A stretch of 64,000 nucleotides of DNA, from the NCBI RefSeq assembly GCF_036324365.1, contig NZ_CP137080.1, forward strand, positions 248,001-312,000, read 5' to 3'. Under the pieces are notes generated by a model. It saw only the letters and a list, made by a program, of their open reading frames with translations, had not been told where the DNA came from and did no database searches. Every line of letters starts with the position of its first letter. Position 1 is the stretch's first letter. Source of the DNA: Microbacterium limosum (GTDB lineage: Bacteria > Actinomycetota > Actinomycetes > Actinomycetales > Microbacteriaceae). Below, in pieces: positions 45,962-54,510 of the stretch. Position numbers and translations under genes: made by a program.

Positions 45962-47094
45962 TCACCGCACCGAGACCGACACCTCGTGCCACCCGGTCGC
46001 GCCGTCGGGCACGACGCCGACGCGCTCGGATGTCTGGGTCTGCCCCTCCGCGTTGGTAACGCGGCACCGCACGGTGTGCTCGCCGGTGGTCGCCTCCCAC
46101 GGGATGCTCCACTGCACCCAGGTGTCGTCCGAGATCGCGCTCGCGAGGGTCGCCGACCGCCACGGCCCCTCGTCGACCTGCACCTCGACACCCGCGACGC
46201 CCGTGTGCTGCTGCCACGCGACGCCCGCGACGACGCGGTTTCCGGCATCCACGGCGGCGCCGCGGCGGGGGACGTCGATGCGCGACTGGAGCTTGACGGG
46301 ACCCCGCTCCGACCATCCGCGGTCGGTCCAGTAGGCGCGCGCACGATCGAAGCGCGTCACCTCCAGCTCGGTCACCCACTTCGTCGCCGAGACGTAGCCG
46401 TAGAGCCCCGGAACGACCATCCGCACGGGGAAGCCGTGCTCGGCGGGCAGGGGCTCGCCGTTCATCCCGACCGCGAGGAGGGCGTTGCGGTCGTCGGTGA
46501 GCGCCTCGAGCGGGCTCGATGCGGTGAACCCGTCGATCGAGCGGGAGAGCACCATGTCGGCGTCCTCCCGCACTCCGGCGCGCGCGAGCAGCTCGTCCCA
46601 GCGCAGCACGACCTCGCGGTCGACGAGGCCGTGGATGCGCAGCGACCAGTCCGCGGGGGCGATGTCGGGCACGACGAGGGCGGTGTCGATGCGGTAGAAC
46701 TGCGCGTTCGGCGTGACCACGGGCGCAAGCCCGTCGATGCCCAGTTCGGCTCCGGCAGGGACCTCGGGCGCGGCGGTGGCGGGGACCGGAAGGCGGACGG
46801 CCTCACGAACGGCCGACGCCGCCGAGCGCCCGGCGCGCACGGCCGTCGCGCCGATCGCGGCCGCGATCGTCACGGCCGCCGCGATGCCGGCGGTGATGAG
46901 GAAGCGGCGCCTCGAGGCATCCTCCGTCGGCCCCGGGAGGGGATCGGAGCGGCGGATGAGGACCGACAGCACGCGGCGGTGAGCTCGCCCAGGGCCGTGC
47001 CGGTCGCCGCGGCGACGATCCCCGCCACCGCGGAGCCGATGCCCCCCGGCGTGCGTCGGGGCGCATCCGTGCGTGCTTCGACAGCCGTCGCCAT
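45962..47094 (-). pseudogene. Molybdopterin-dependent oxidoreductase, membrane domain and Cys loop deleted
   Basis: The sequence starts as MATAVEARTDAPRRTPGG with a TAGGCT box six bases upstream, as in the full-length membrane-anchored SUOX-family proteins of this group. At about 46975, after TALGELTA, the frame breaks and resumes as VLSVLIRRSDPL followed by RRRFLITAG, so most of the membrane domain is missing. Inside the molybdopterin domain, RWDELLA joins directly to RAGVREDADMVLSRS. Relatives have ~35 residues there, including the Mo-ligand Cys in a CVSNxVGGDL-type loop. The C-terminal dimerisation domain is intact. A GTG at 46972 could still make a 336-residue, probably inactive protein. 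Confidence 0.8.
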
Positions 47095-47178
47095 GGCGGA
47101 AGCCTACGTCCGCGCGCACCGGCCCCGGCCCGCCGCCGGGAAACACCCAGGCAACATGCCCCGGACTAGGCTCGCAGC

Positions 47179-48888
47179 ATGGGTGACCTCTTCGACGGCT
47201 ACGGCTCCACTCTCGCGCCGCGCAAGACTCCCCAGGGTCTCCCCGCCTTCGACGAGATGTTCGGATCGCCGTCGCATCCCGGCGCGCTCGCGGAATCGCG
47301 CGACGCGTACCGCGAGCTCTATCACGCCCTCGCGAGGATGACGCAGGAGGAGCTGCGCGGGCGCACCGACTCCCTCGCGAGCTCCTATCTCGCGCAGGGC
47401 GTGACGTTCGACTTCGCCGGCGAGGAGCGGCCCTTCCCCCTGGATGCGGTGCCCCGCGTGATCGACTTCGACGAGTGGTCCGAGGTCGAGGCGGGCATCA
47501 AGCAGCGCGTGCGGGCGCTCGAGGCCTTCCTCGACGACGTCTACGGTCGCCAGAACTGCGTGCGCGACGGGGTCGTCCCCGCGCAGCTCATCGCCTCGTC
47601 GCAGTACTTCTACCGCCAGGCCTACGGCATCCACTCGGCCAACGGCGTGCGCATCCAGGTGTCGGGGATCGACCTCATCCGCGACGAGCACGGCAAGATG
47701 CGCGTGCTCGAGGACAACGTGCGCGTGCCGAGCGGCGTCAGCTACGTCATCTCCAACCGCCGCGTGATGGCGCAGACCTTGCCGGAGCTCTTCGTCTCGA
47801 TGCGGGTGCGGCCTGTGGGCGACTACCCCAACAAGCTGCTCGCGGCGCTGCGCGCCTCGGCCCCGCCCGGCACCGACGAGCCGAACGTGGTCGTGCTCAC
47901 CCCCGGCGTCTACAACTCCGCGTACTTCGAGCACACCCTGCTCGCCCGGCTCATGGGGGTGGAGCTCGTCGAGGGCCGCGACCTGCTGTGCATGGGCGGC
48001 AAGGTATTCATGCGCACCACGCGCGGGCCGAAGCGCGTCGACGTGATCTACCGGCGGGTCGACGACGACTTCCTCGACCCGCTGCAGTTCCGCGCCGACT
48101 CCATGCTCGGCGCGCCGGGGCTCATGCTCGCCGCGCGCCTGGGCAACGTGACGATCGCCAACGCGGTCGGCAACGGCGTGGCCGACGACAAGCTCCTCTA
48201 CACCTACACCCCCGACCTCATCCGCTACTACCTCTCCGAGGAGCCGATCCTCCCGATCGTCGACACGTGGCGGCTCGAGGAGCCCGAGGCGCTGGAGGAG
48301 GTGCTCGACCGCCTCGACGAGCTCGTCGTGAAGCCGGTCGACGGCTCCGGCGGCAAGGGTCTGGTCGTGGGGCCCGATGCCTCGCGCGCCGAGCTCGACG
48401 CCCTGCGTACCCGCCTGCTGGCCGACCCCCGCGGCTGGATCGCGCAGCCGGTGGTCATGCTCTCGACGATCCCGACCCTCGTGGAGGACGGCATGCGCCC
48501 GCGGCACGCCGATCTGCGCCCGTTCGCCGTCAACGACGGCGACGATATCTGGGTGCTGCCGGGCGGCCTCACGCGCGTCGCCCTCCCGGAGGGGCAGCTC
48601 GTGGTCAACTCCAGCCAGGGCGGCGGGTCGAAGGACACGTGGGTCGTGGGAGGCTCGGCGCCCGCGCACGTCGAGTACGGGCAGGGGCAGGGGCTCGCGG
48701 GCCTCGTCGCCGATCAGGCGGCGACCGTGACGGCGGCGATCCCGATCATCTACGACGAGGCCGACCACCCCGGCGTCGACCACTCTCCTCAGGATCGTCC
48801 GCGCTCGCGCGTCGAGCAGCAGGAACAGCAGCAGCAGGCGAGCGACGCCGCGCCGTCGGATGACGAGGACGGTGCCCCCTCATGCTGA
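47179..48888 (+). CDS. Circularly permuted ATP-grasp protein
   Basis: This 569-residue circularly permuted ATP-grasp protein (DUF404/DUF407 type) has FDEMFG near the start, RVLEDNVRVPSGVSYVISNR near 175, VVLTPGVYNSAYFEH near 235 and VVKPVDGSGGKGLVVGP near 378 (ATP-binding lysine and Gly loop). A Gln/Ser/Asp-rich tail ends the protein. ATP-grasp enzymes ligate carboxylates to amines. With the alpha-E and transglutaminase-like genes downstream it forms a conserved triad proposed to build or modify peptides. The ATG has TAGGCT six bases upstream (leaderless). Its end overlaps the next gene by seven bases. Confidence 0.92.
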   Translation: MGDLFDGYGSTLAPRKTPQGLPAFDEMFGSPSHPGALAESRDAYRELYHALARMTQEELRGRTDSLASSYLAQGVTFDFAGEERPFPLDAVPRVIDFDEWSEVEAGIKQRVRALEAFLDDVYGRQNCVRDGVVPAQLIASSQYFYRQAYGIHSANGVRIQVSGIDLIRDEHGKMRVLEDNVRVPSGVSYVISNRRVMAQTLPELFVSMRVRPVGDYPNKLLAALRASAPPGTDEPNVVVLTPGVYNSAYFEHTLLARLMGVELVEGRDLLCMGGKVFMRTTRGPKRVDVIYRRVDDDFLDPLQFRADSMLGAPGLMLAARLGNVTIANAVGNGVADDKLLYTYTPDLIRYYLSEEPILPIVDTWRLEEPEALEEVLDRLDELVVKPVDGSGGKGLVVGPDASRAELDALRTRLLADPRGWIAQPVVMLSTIPTLVEDGMRPRHADLRPFAVNDGDDIWVLPGGLTRVALPEGQLVVNSSQGGGSKDTWVVGGSAPAHVEYGQGQGLAGLVADQAATVTAAIPIIYDEADHPGVDHSPQDRPRSRVEQQEQQQQASDAAPSDDEDGAPSC

Positions 48889-49817
48889 GCCGCATCGCGG
48901 AATCCCTCTTCTGGATCGGTCGCTACATCGAGCGCAGCGACGGAACCGCCCGCATCCTGGACGTGCACCTGCAGCTCCTGCTCGAGGACCCGTGGATCAA
49001 CGAGGACACCGCCTGCCGGTCGCTGCTGTCGGTCATGGGCACGGTCGTCGCCTCGGACGACGCGGCGACGGTCACGCGCGAGGACGTGCTCTCCCGCCTC
49101 GCGGTGGACCGGATGAACCCCGCGAGCATCGTCTATTCGCTCAACGCGGCTCGCGAGAACGCCCGGCGGGCGCGCGAGATCGTCTCGACGGAGCTCTGGG
49201 AGTGCCTCAACACGACGAACGCCCGGATGCCGAGGCGCCTGCAGGTCGACAAGGTGCACGAGTTCTTCCAGTGGGTTCGCGAGCGGGCCGCGCTCGCGGT
49301 CGGGGTCATGGACTCCTCCACGAGCCGCGATGAGGCGTGGCAGTTCTTCGCGCTGGGCCGCGCGATCGAGCGCGCCGACATGACCGCGCGCCTGCTCGCG
49401 ACCCGATCGCTGACGGAGGTCTCCGGCCCCTCCTGGACGACGATCCTCCGCTCGTGCGGCGCCTACGAGGCGTACCTGCGCACGTATCGGGGGATGCCGA
49501 GCGCCCGCAACGCGGCGGAGTTCCTCCTGCTCGACCGGCTCTTCCCACGCTCCATCATCTTCTCGATCCAGCGCGCCGAGGAGTGCATGAGCGCGATCGA
49601 CCCGCGCGAGGACCGCGTCGGGCACTCCAATCAGGTGCTGCGAGCCCTGGGCCGCATCCGCAACGACCTGGAGTACAGCCCCATCAGCGAGATCCTCGGC
49701 GAGCTTCCCCACCACATGCTGCGGGTGCAGACCGTCACGCGCGAGGCATCCGAGGCCATCCGCCAGCGGTTCTTCCCGACGCAGGCCGAACCCAGCTGGA
49801 TCGGAGAGACCTCATGA
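48882..49817 (+). CDS. Alpha-E domain protein
   Basis: This 311-residue all-helical protein begins MLSRIAESLFWIGRYIERSD, the signature of alpha-E proteins. EFFQWVRERAALAVGVMDSS and FALGRAIERADMTARLL follow near 125-170. The biochemical role of the family is unknown; it co-occurs with circularly permuted ATP-grasp and transglutaminase-like proteins, as here. It overlaps both neighbours and is the middle gene of the coupled triad. Confidence 0.93.
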   Translation: MLSRIAESLFWIGRYIERSDGTARILDVHLQLLLEDPWINEDTACRSLLSVMGTVVASDDAATVTREDVLSRLAVDRMNPASIVYSLNAARENARRAREIVSTELWECLNTTNARMPRRLQVDKVHEFFQWVRERAALAVGVMDSSTSRDEAWQFFALGRAIERADMTARLLATRSLTEVSGPSWTTILRSCGAYEAYLRTYRGMPSARNAAEFLLLDRLFPRSIIFSIQRAEECMSAIDPREDRVGHSNQVLRALGRIRNDLEYSPISEILGELPHHMLRVQTVTREASEAIRQRFFPTQAEPSWIGETS

Positions 49818-50659
49818 AGCGCCTTCGCATCGAGCACACGACCGGCTTCAGCTATCCGGGCGACGTCTCCGCCTCGTACAACGAGGCGCGGATGCTGCCG
49901 GGCACGACCGACAGCCAGTTCGTGCTCAGCTCGTCTCTCGATATCGATCCCTCGACCGCGGTCAACAGCTACGTGGACTACTTCGGCACGCGCGTGAGCG
50001 CCTTCGATGTGCTCTCCGGACACAAGGAGCTCAACATCACGGCGCGGTCGCTCGTCGAGGTGCGGCCCCGTCCGATCGAGCACACCGGCATCTCGTGGGA
50101 TCGCCTGGTGGCCGAGAGCGCCCGCTCGATCGACACCGTCGAGCACCTGACGCAGACGCGCCGCACGACGCCGAGCGAGGAGGTCGTCGAGATCGCCCGC
50201 TCGATCGCCGGCCGCCACAGCGACCCCGGCCCCGCGGCGCACGACATCTGCATGGCGATCGGCGACGCGGTCGAGTACATGCACGGCATCACCGGCGTGC
50301 ACTCCACCGCCGCGGAGGCCTGGGATGCCCGCAAGGGCGTGTGCCAGGACATCGCGCACATCGCGATCGGCGCCCTGCGCGCCGTCGGCATCCCCGCCCG
50401 TTACGTGTCTGGCTACCTGCACCCTCGGCCGAACGCCGAGGTCGGTGTCGCTGTGAGCGGCGAGTCGCACGCGTGGCTCGAGTGGTTCGCGGGGGAGTGG
50501 ACCGGTTTCGACCCCACGAACAACATCGAGATCGGCGACCGGCACGTGCTCGTCGGCCGTGGCCGCGACTACAACGACGTGCCGCCGCTGCGTGGTGTCT
50601 ACGCCGGCCCCTTCAAGAGTCAGCTGTTCGTGCGCGTCACGATCACCCGCGAGGCGTAG
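49814..50659 (+). CDS. Transglutaminase-like cysteine peptidase-fold protein
   Basis: The 281-residue protein has an N-terminal beta domain (MKRLRIEHTTGFSYPG) and a transglutaminase core. The catalytic Cys is in ARKGVCQDIAHI near 179, His in GESHAWLEWF near 219 and Asp in GFDPTNN near 234, so the triad is complete. These enzymes cleave or form amide bonds; in this triad they are thought to process the ATP-grasp product. It is coupled to the alpha-E gene by ATGA. Its last 17 bp overlap the convergent MFS gene. Confidence 0.92.
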   Translation: MKRLRIEHTTGFSYPGDVSASYNEARMLPGTTDSQFVLSSSLDIDPSTAVNSYVDYFGTRVSAFDVLSGHKELNITARSLVEVRPRPIEHTGISWDRLVAESARSIDTVEHLTQTRRTTPSEEVVEIARSIAGRHSDPGPAAHDICMAIGDAVEYMHGITGVHSTAAEAWDARKGVCQDIAHIAIGALRAVGIPARYVSGYLHPRPNAEVGVAVSGESHAWLEWFAGEWTGFDPTNNIEIGDRHVLVGRGRDYNDVPPLRGVYAGPFKSQLFVRVTITREA

Positions 50660-52046
50660 GAGCGGGGCGGGGCGCCGCCGCGGCATCCGTTCCGGGCAGG
50701 CGGATCGGGGTCGTCCCCGCGACCTCGTCGCTGAACTGCTCCGGTTCCGGGGAGACGATGCTGACGGGCGTCGTCTCGTCCAGGCTCAGCGCGAACCGAC
50801 GTGTGCGGTGACGGTGCACCCGTCCGGACGCGAGCATCCACGTGATGCCCACGCCGAAGGCGACAAGACCCGCGGCCGCGCCGACGAGGATGGCCACCCG
50901 CGGGCCGAACTCGGCCGCGACCCACCCGACGATGGGGGCGCCCACGGGTGTCCCGCCCATCATGACCGCCACGTAGAGGGCCATGACGCGGCCGCGCAGC
51001 GCGGGATCTGTCGTGGTCTGCACATAGCCGTTCGCGGTCGTGAGCGCCGTGACGACCGTGAACCCGTTCACGACGAGCAGCGCCGCATACGTCCAATAGG
51101 AGGGCATCAGGGCGGATGCGCCGGAAGCCACCGCGAACCCCAGGGCGGCGAACATGACCACCCGGATGCGGGCGCGATCGCGGCGGGCGGCCATGAGGGC
51201 GCCGGCGAGGGAGCCGATCGCGAGCACCGACGACAGCAGCCCGAACCCGTCGGCCTGCTGCCCGAACTCGAGCGCCATGGTCGAGGCGAAGATGGGGAAG
51301 TTCATGCCGAAGGCGCCGATGAGGAAGACCATCGCGAAGACCACGAGCAGGTCGGGCCGCCCGGCCACGTAGCGGAAGCCGTCCGCCAGCCGAGAGCCGC
51401 CGGGCGCGTGGGCGCGCGGCACGAGCTCGCGTGAGCGGATGAGGAGCAGGGCCACCCCCGTGGCCAGGAAGGTGGCGCCGTTGGCGACGAACACCCATCC
51501 CGAGCCGACCGCGACGATCAGCACGCCCGCGACGGCCGGGCCGATCATGCGGGCGCCGTTGAACGACGCGGCGTTGAGCGCAACCGCGTTCGAGGCGTTC
51601 TCGCGGCTGACGAGGTCGGACACGAACGCCTGCCGCGCGGGGTTGTCGAAGGCCATCACGACCCCCGACAGGCCGGCGATGACGAACATCAGCGGGAGCG
51701 TCATCGCGCCCACGAGCAGCAGGATGCCGGTGCCGACCGCCAGCAGCAGCAGCGCGCCCTGCGTGAGCATGAGCAGCCGCCGCCGCTCGAACCGGTCGGC
51801 GACCCAGCCCGTGACGCTCACCAGCAGGAGGGGCGGACCGAACTGCAGCGCCATGCTGATCCCCATCGCTGCGGGATCGTTGTCGGTCAGCTCGGTGAGC
51901 ACGACCCAGCTCTGGCCCGTCGCCTGCATCCACGCGCCCACGTTGGATACGAGGGCGCCGATGAACCAGACGCGGTAGTTGAAGATCGAGAACGACCGGA
52001 ACATGCCCGAGCCGCCGGCGGTGCGGGGAGCGCGGGTCGTCGTCAT
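50643..52046 (-). CDS. MFS transporter (EntS/MFS_3-like exporter)
   Basis: This 467-residue major-facilitator protein has about 12 hydrophobic segments. The N-terminal FNYRVWFIGALVSNVGAWMQATGQSWVV is typical of MFS_3 exporters, and motif A-like GWVADRFERRR follows near 80. The protein has a ~60-residue cytoplasmic tail. The ATG at 52046 overlaps the stop of the MarR-family gene, so it is likely a MarR-controlled drug or metabolite exporter. The open frame continues upstream through marR in a shadow frame and is not coding there. Confidence 0.9.
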   Translation of the reverse strand: MTTTRAPRTAGGSGMFRSFSIFNYRVWFIGALVSNVGAWMQATGQSWVVLTELTDNDPAAMGISMALQFGPPLLLVSVTGWVADRFERRRLLMLTQGALLLLAVGTGILLLVGAMTLPLMFVIAGLSGVVMAFDNPARQAFVSDLVSRENASNAVALNAASFNGARMIGPAVAGVLIVAVGSGWVFVANGATFLATGVALLLIRSRELVPRAHAPGGSRLADGFRYVAGRPDLLVVFAMVFLIGAFGMNFPIFASTMALEFGQQADGFGLLSSVLAIGSLAGALMAARRDRARIRVVMFAALGFAVASGASALMPSYWTYAALLVVNGFTVVTALTTANGYVQTTTDPALRGRVMALYVAVMMGGTPVGAPIVGWVAAEFGPRVAILVGAAAGLVAFGVGITWMLASGRVHRHRTRRFALSLDETTPVSIVSPEPEQFSDEVAGTTPIRLPGTDAAAAPRPAPTPRG

Positions 52047-52477
52047 CGCTCGGCCATCCGGGCGATCACATCCACCGCATCGCGGAGCCGGCGACGCTCG
52101 TCGCCCGACAGCTCGAGGAGGGCGTCCTCGAGCCAAGCGTCGCGGCGCCGCAGGGTCTCCTCCACCACGGCGATCCCCTCCGCGGTGAGCGCGATGTTCA
52201 CCTTGCGCCGGTCGGCCTCGTCGGGGCTGCGGGAGACGAGGCCGTCCTGCTCGAGGCAGTTGACGGTGCGATTCATCGAGGGAGCCGACACGCGCTCGCG
52301 GTCGGCCAGCTCGCCGAGGGTGTGGGTGCCGTGCATCTTCAGGATGCCGAGCACCGCGAGCTGCCCGTCGCTCATCGAGTCGACCGCGCGTTCGTTTCGC
52401 AGCCGACGGGACAGGCGCACGATCGCGGATCGCAGCTGCGACGCCTCTGCGGAGAGGGGAGGCGTCGCATCGGTCAT
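52043..52477 (-). CDS. MarR-family transcriptional regulator
   Basis: The 144-residue regulator has a winged HTH at about 45-105 (GTHTLGELADRERVSAPSMNRTVNCLEQDGLVSR, then DEADRRKVNIALT). It is the first gene of a two-gene unit with the MFS exporter and probably represses it. The ATG at 52477 is preferred because a second ATG at 52492 lies inside the inverted-repeat operator; that start would add five residues. Confidence 0.9.
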   Translation of the reverse strand: MTDATPPLSAEASQLRSAIVRLSRRLRNERAVDSMSDGQLAVLGILKMHGTHTLGELADRERVSAPSMNRTVNCLEQDGLVSRSPDEADRRKVNIALTAEGIAVVEETLRRRDAWLEDALLELSGDERRRLRDAVDVIARMAER

Positions 52478-52481
52478 CGTG

Positions 52482-52515
52482 TTCGTTAGCATAGCTCATT
52501 AACGTTGCTAACGAA
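52482..52515. promoter_or_regulatory. MarR operator and marR promoter
   Basis: TTCGTTAGC (52482-52490) and GCTAACGAA (52507-52515) are perfect 9-bp inverted repeats separated by 16 bp, just upstream of marR. A TATGCT -10-like box on the minus strand lies within it, so bound MarR would block its own promoter. This AT-rich patch contrasts with the GC-rich surroundings. Confidence 0.75.
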
Positions 52516-52574
52516 TAGCCCGAGGAGTGCCCGATCCCGCGGCATCCGCCGGTGCCGCGCCTAGACTCGTGCCC

Positions 52575-53456
52575 GTGCCCGAGTTCATCGACGCCCACGG
52601 CATCGCGATCGTCTACGACGTCCATCCGGCCCGCCCGCCGATGAGGGGCGTCGTCCAGCTGCTCCACGGCGTCGGTGAGCACGCGGGTCGCTACGGCGAG
52701 CTCGTCGAGGCCCTCACCGGCGCGGGTTTCACGGTGTACGCCGACGACCACCGGGGCCACGGCCGCACCGGCATGGGCCACCACGGCGATGCGGCCCGGC
52801 TCGGGCGGCTGGGGCCCGGGGGGCTCCCGGCCGCCCTCGAGGCGGTGTGGCAGCTCAGCCGGCTGATCCGGCTCGAGAACCCAGAGGCGCCCGTCGTGCT
52901 CCTCGGGCATTCGTGGGGCTCGTTCCTCGCGCAGATGCTGCTGGACCGGCATCCGGACGCGTACGACGGCCTCGTCCTCTCGGGGTCGGCGCTGCGCTGG
53001 CCCGGTTCGCTCAACGCCGGCGACCTCAACGCCCCGTGGAAGGACGAGGACCCCACGGGTCTGGCCTGGCTGTCCTCCGACCCCGCGGTCGGCAGAGCGT
53101 TCGCCGACGATCCCCTGACGACCTCCGAGCCGCTGCGCAAGCTCTTCGGCGTCGTCGACGCCGCCCGGCTGTTCGGCCGCCCGCGGCGGGGCCTCCGGGG
53201 GCGGCGCGCGGGACGCGACATCCCGATCCTGCTGATGGTCGGCCGGGACGACACCGTGGGCGGGCCCGCCTCGGTGCACCGGCTTGCACGGGCGTATCGC
53301 GAGCGCTCCGGCTTCGACGACATCACGACGCTCGTGTATCCGCACGCCCGCCATGAGATCTTCAACGAGGTCACCGCGATCCGCGAGCAGGTGCGCGCGG
53401 ACCTGCTCGCCTGGCTCGACCGCCGATTCCCCGTCGTCGACGCCGCCCTAGGCTGA
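52575..53456 (+). CDS. Alpha/beta hydrolase, monoacylglycerol-lipase-like
   Basis: This 293-residue serine hydrolase has the oxyanion segment LLHGVGEHAGRY near residue 32, DDHRGHGRTG near 62, the nucleophile elbow GHSWGSF near 109, Asp in VGRDDTVGG near 226 and His in YPHARHEIFNE near 258. This is the monoacylglycerol lipase/lysophospholipase pattern. The GTG start at 52575 has TAGACT seven bases upstream (leaderless). Its stop overlaps the TAGGCT -10 box of the lipoate ligase gene. Confidence 0.88.
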   Translation: MPEFIDAHGIAIVYDVHPARPPMRGVVQLLHGVGEHAGRYGELVEALTGAGFTVYADDHRGHGRTGMGHHGDAARLGRLGPGGLPAALEAVWQLSRLIRLENPEAPVVLLGHSWGSFLAQMLLDRHPDAYDGLVLSGSALRWPGSLNAGDLNAPWKDEDPTGLAWLSSDPAVGRAFADDPLTTSEPLRKLFGVVDAARLFGRPRRGLRGRRAGRDIPILLMVGRDDTVGGPASVHRLARAYRERSGFDDITTLVYPHARHEIFNEVTAIREQVRADLLAWLDRRFPVVDAALG

Positions 53457-53460
53457 GAGC

Positions 53461-54510
53461 ATGCACGGCGAGTACAAGGTCCCCGGCGGAAAGCTCGTGG
53501 TCGTCGACCTCGACGTCAGGGAGGGGCGCATCGCGGACTTTCGTCTCGCGGGCGACTTCTTCCTCGAACCCGACACGGCGCTCGTGTCGATCGACGCCGC
53601 CGTGACGGGCCTGCCGGAGACGGCGGATGTCGCGGCCATCGCGGCGGCGATCCGCGCCGACCTCCCGGAGGGCGTGCAGATGCTCGGGTTCACTCCGGAG
53701 GCGGTGGGGACCGCCGTGCGCCGGGCGCTCGTGACGGCTCCCGGGTGGCGGGACTTCGACTGGGAGATCGTGCACGAGAAGGCGGTGTCCCCGCGGATGA
53801 ACCTCGCGCTCGACGAGGTGCTCACCGCCCGCGTGGGCGACGGCCGTCGCCGCCCTACGCTGCGGATGTGGGAGTGGGACTCCTCCGCGGTCGTGATCGG
53901 CTCGTTCCAGTCGCTGCGGAACGAGGTGGACCCCGAAGGGGCCGCGCGCCACGGGTTCGACGTCGTGCGACGGATCTCGGGCGGCGGCGCCATGATGATG
54001 GCGGCGGGGCAGATCGTGACGTACTCGCTCTACGTCCCGGCATCCCTCGTGGCCGGAATGACCTTCGCCGACTCCTACGCCTTCCTCGACGACTGGGTGC
54101 TGCAGGCGCTGCGCTCGCTGGGGATCGAGGCCGTCTACCAGCCCCTCAACGACATCGCGAGCCCGACGGGGAAGATCGGCGGCGCCGCGCAGAAGCGCCT
54201 CGCGAACGGCGGCGTGCTCCACCACGCGACCCTCAGCTACGACATCGACGGCCAGACGATGACCGAGGTGCTGCGCATCGGTCGCGAGAAGCTCTCCGAC
54301 AAGGGGACGGCGTCGGCGGCCAAGCGCGTCGATCCGCTCCGCAGTCAGACCGGCCTGCCCCGGGCGGAGGTCATCCAGCGGCTGCTCGACACGTTCGCGC
54401 GGCTGTACGGCGCGGAGCGGGGCACGATCACCGCCGACGAGTACGCGGAGGCGGAGCGGCTCGTGGAGGAGAAGTTCTCGACCGACGCCTGGCTGAAGCG
54501 CGTGCCGTGA
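53461..54510 (+). CDS. lplA: Lipoate-protein ligase A with fused accessory domain
   Basis: This 349-residue protein attaches lipoate to 2-oxoacid dehydrogenases or glycine cleavage H protein. Residues 1-90 form an accessory-type domain (MHGEYKVPGGKLVVVDLDV), here at the N-terminus. The ligase domain follows with LALDEVL, WEWDSSAVVIGSFQS, the RRISGGGAMM lipoyl-binding loop near 178 and TGKIGGAAQKR with its conserved lysine. The ATG has TAGGCT six bases upstream (leaderless). The stop overlaps the methyltransferase GTG as GTGA. Confidence 0.88.
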   Translation: MHGEYKVPGGKLVVVDLDVREGRIADFRLAGDFFLEPDTALVSIDAAVTGLPETADVAAIAAAIRADLPEGVQMLGFTPEAVGTAVRRALVTAPGWRDFDWEIVHEKAVSPRMNLALDEVLTARVGDGRRRPTLRMWEWDSSAVVIGSFQSLRNEVDPEGAARHGFDVVRRISGGGAMMMAAGQIVTYSLYVPASLVAGMTFADSYAFLDDWVLQALRSLGIEAVYQPLNDIASPTGKIGGAAQKRLANGGVLHHATLSYDIDGQTMTEVLRIGREKLSDKGTASAAKRVDPLRSQTGLPRAEVIQRLLDTFARLYGAERGTITADEYAEAERLVEEKFSTDAWLKRVP

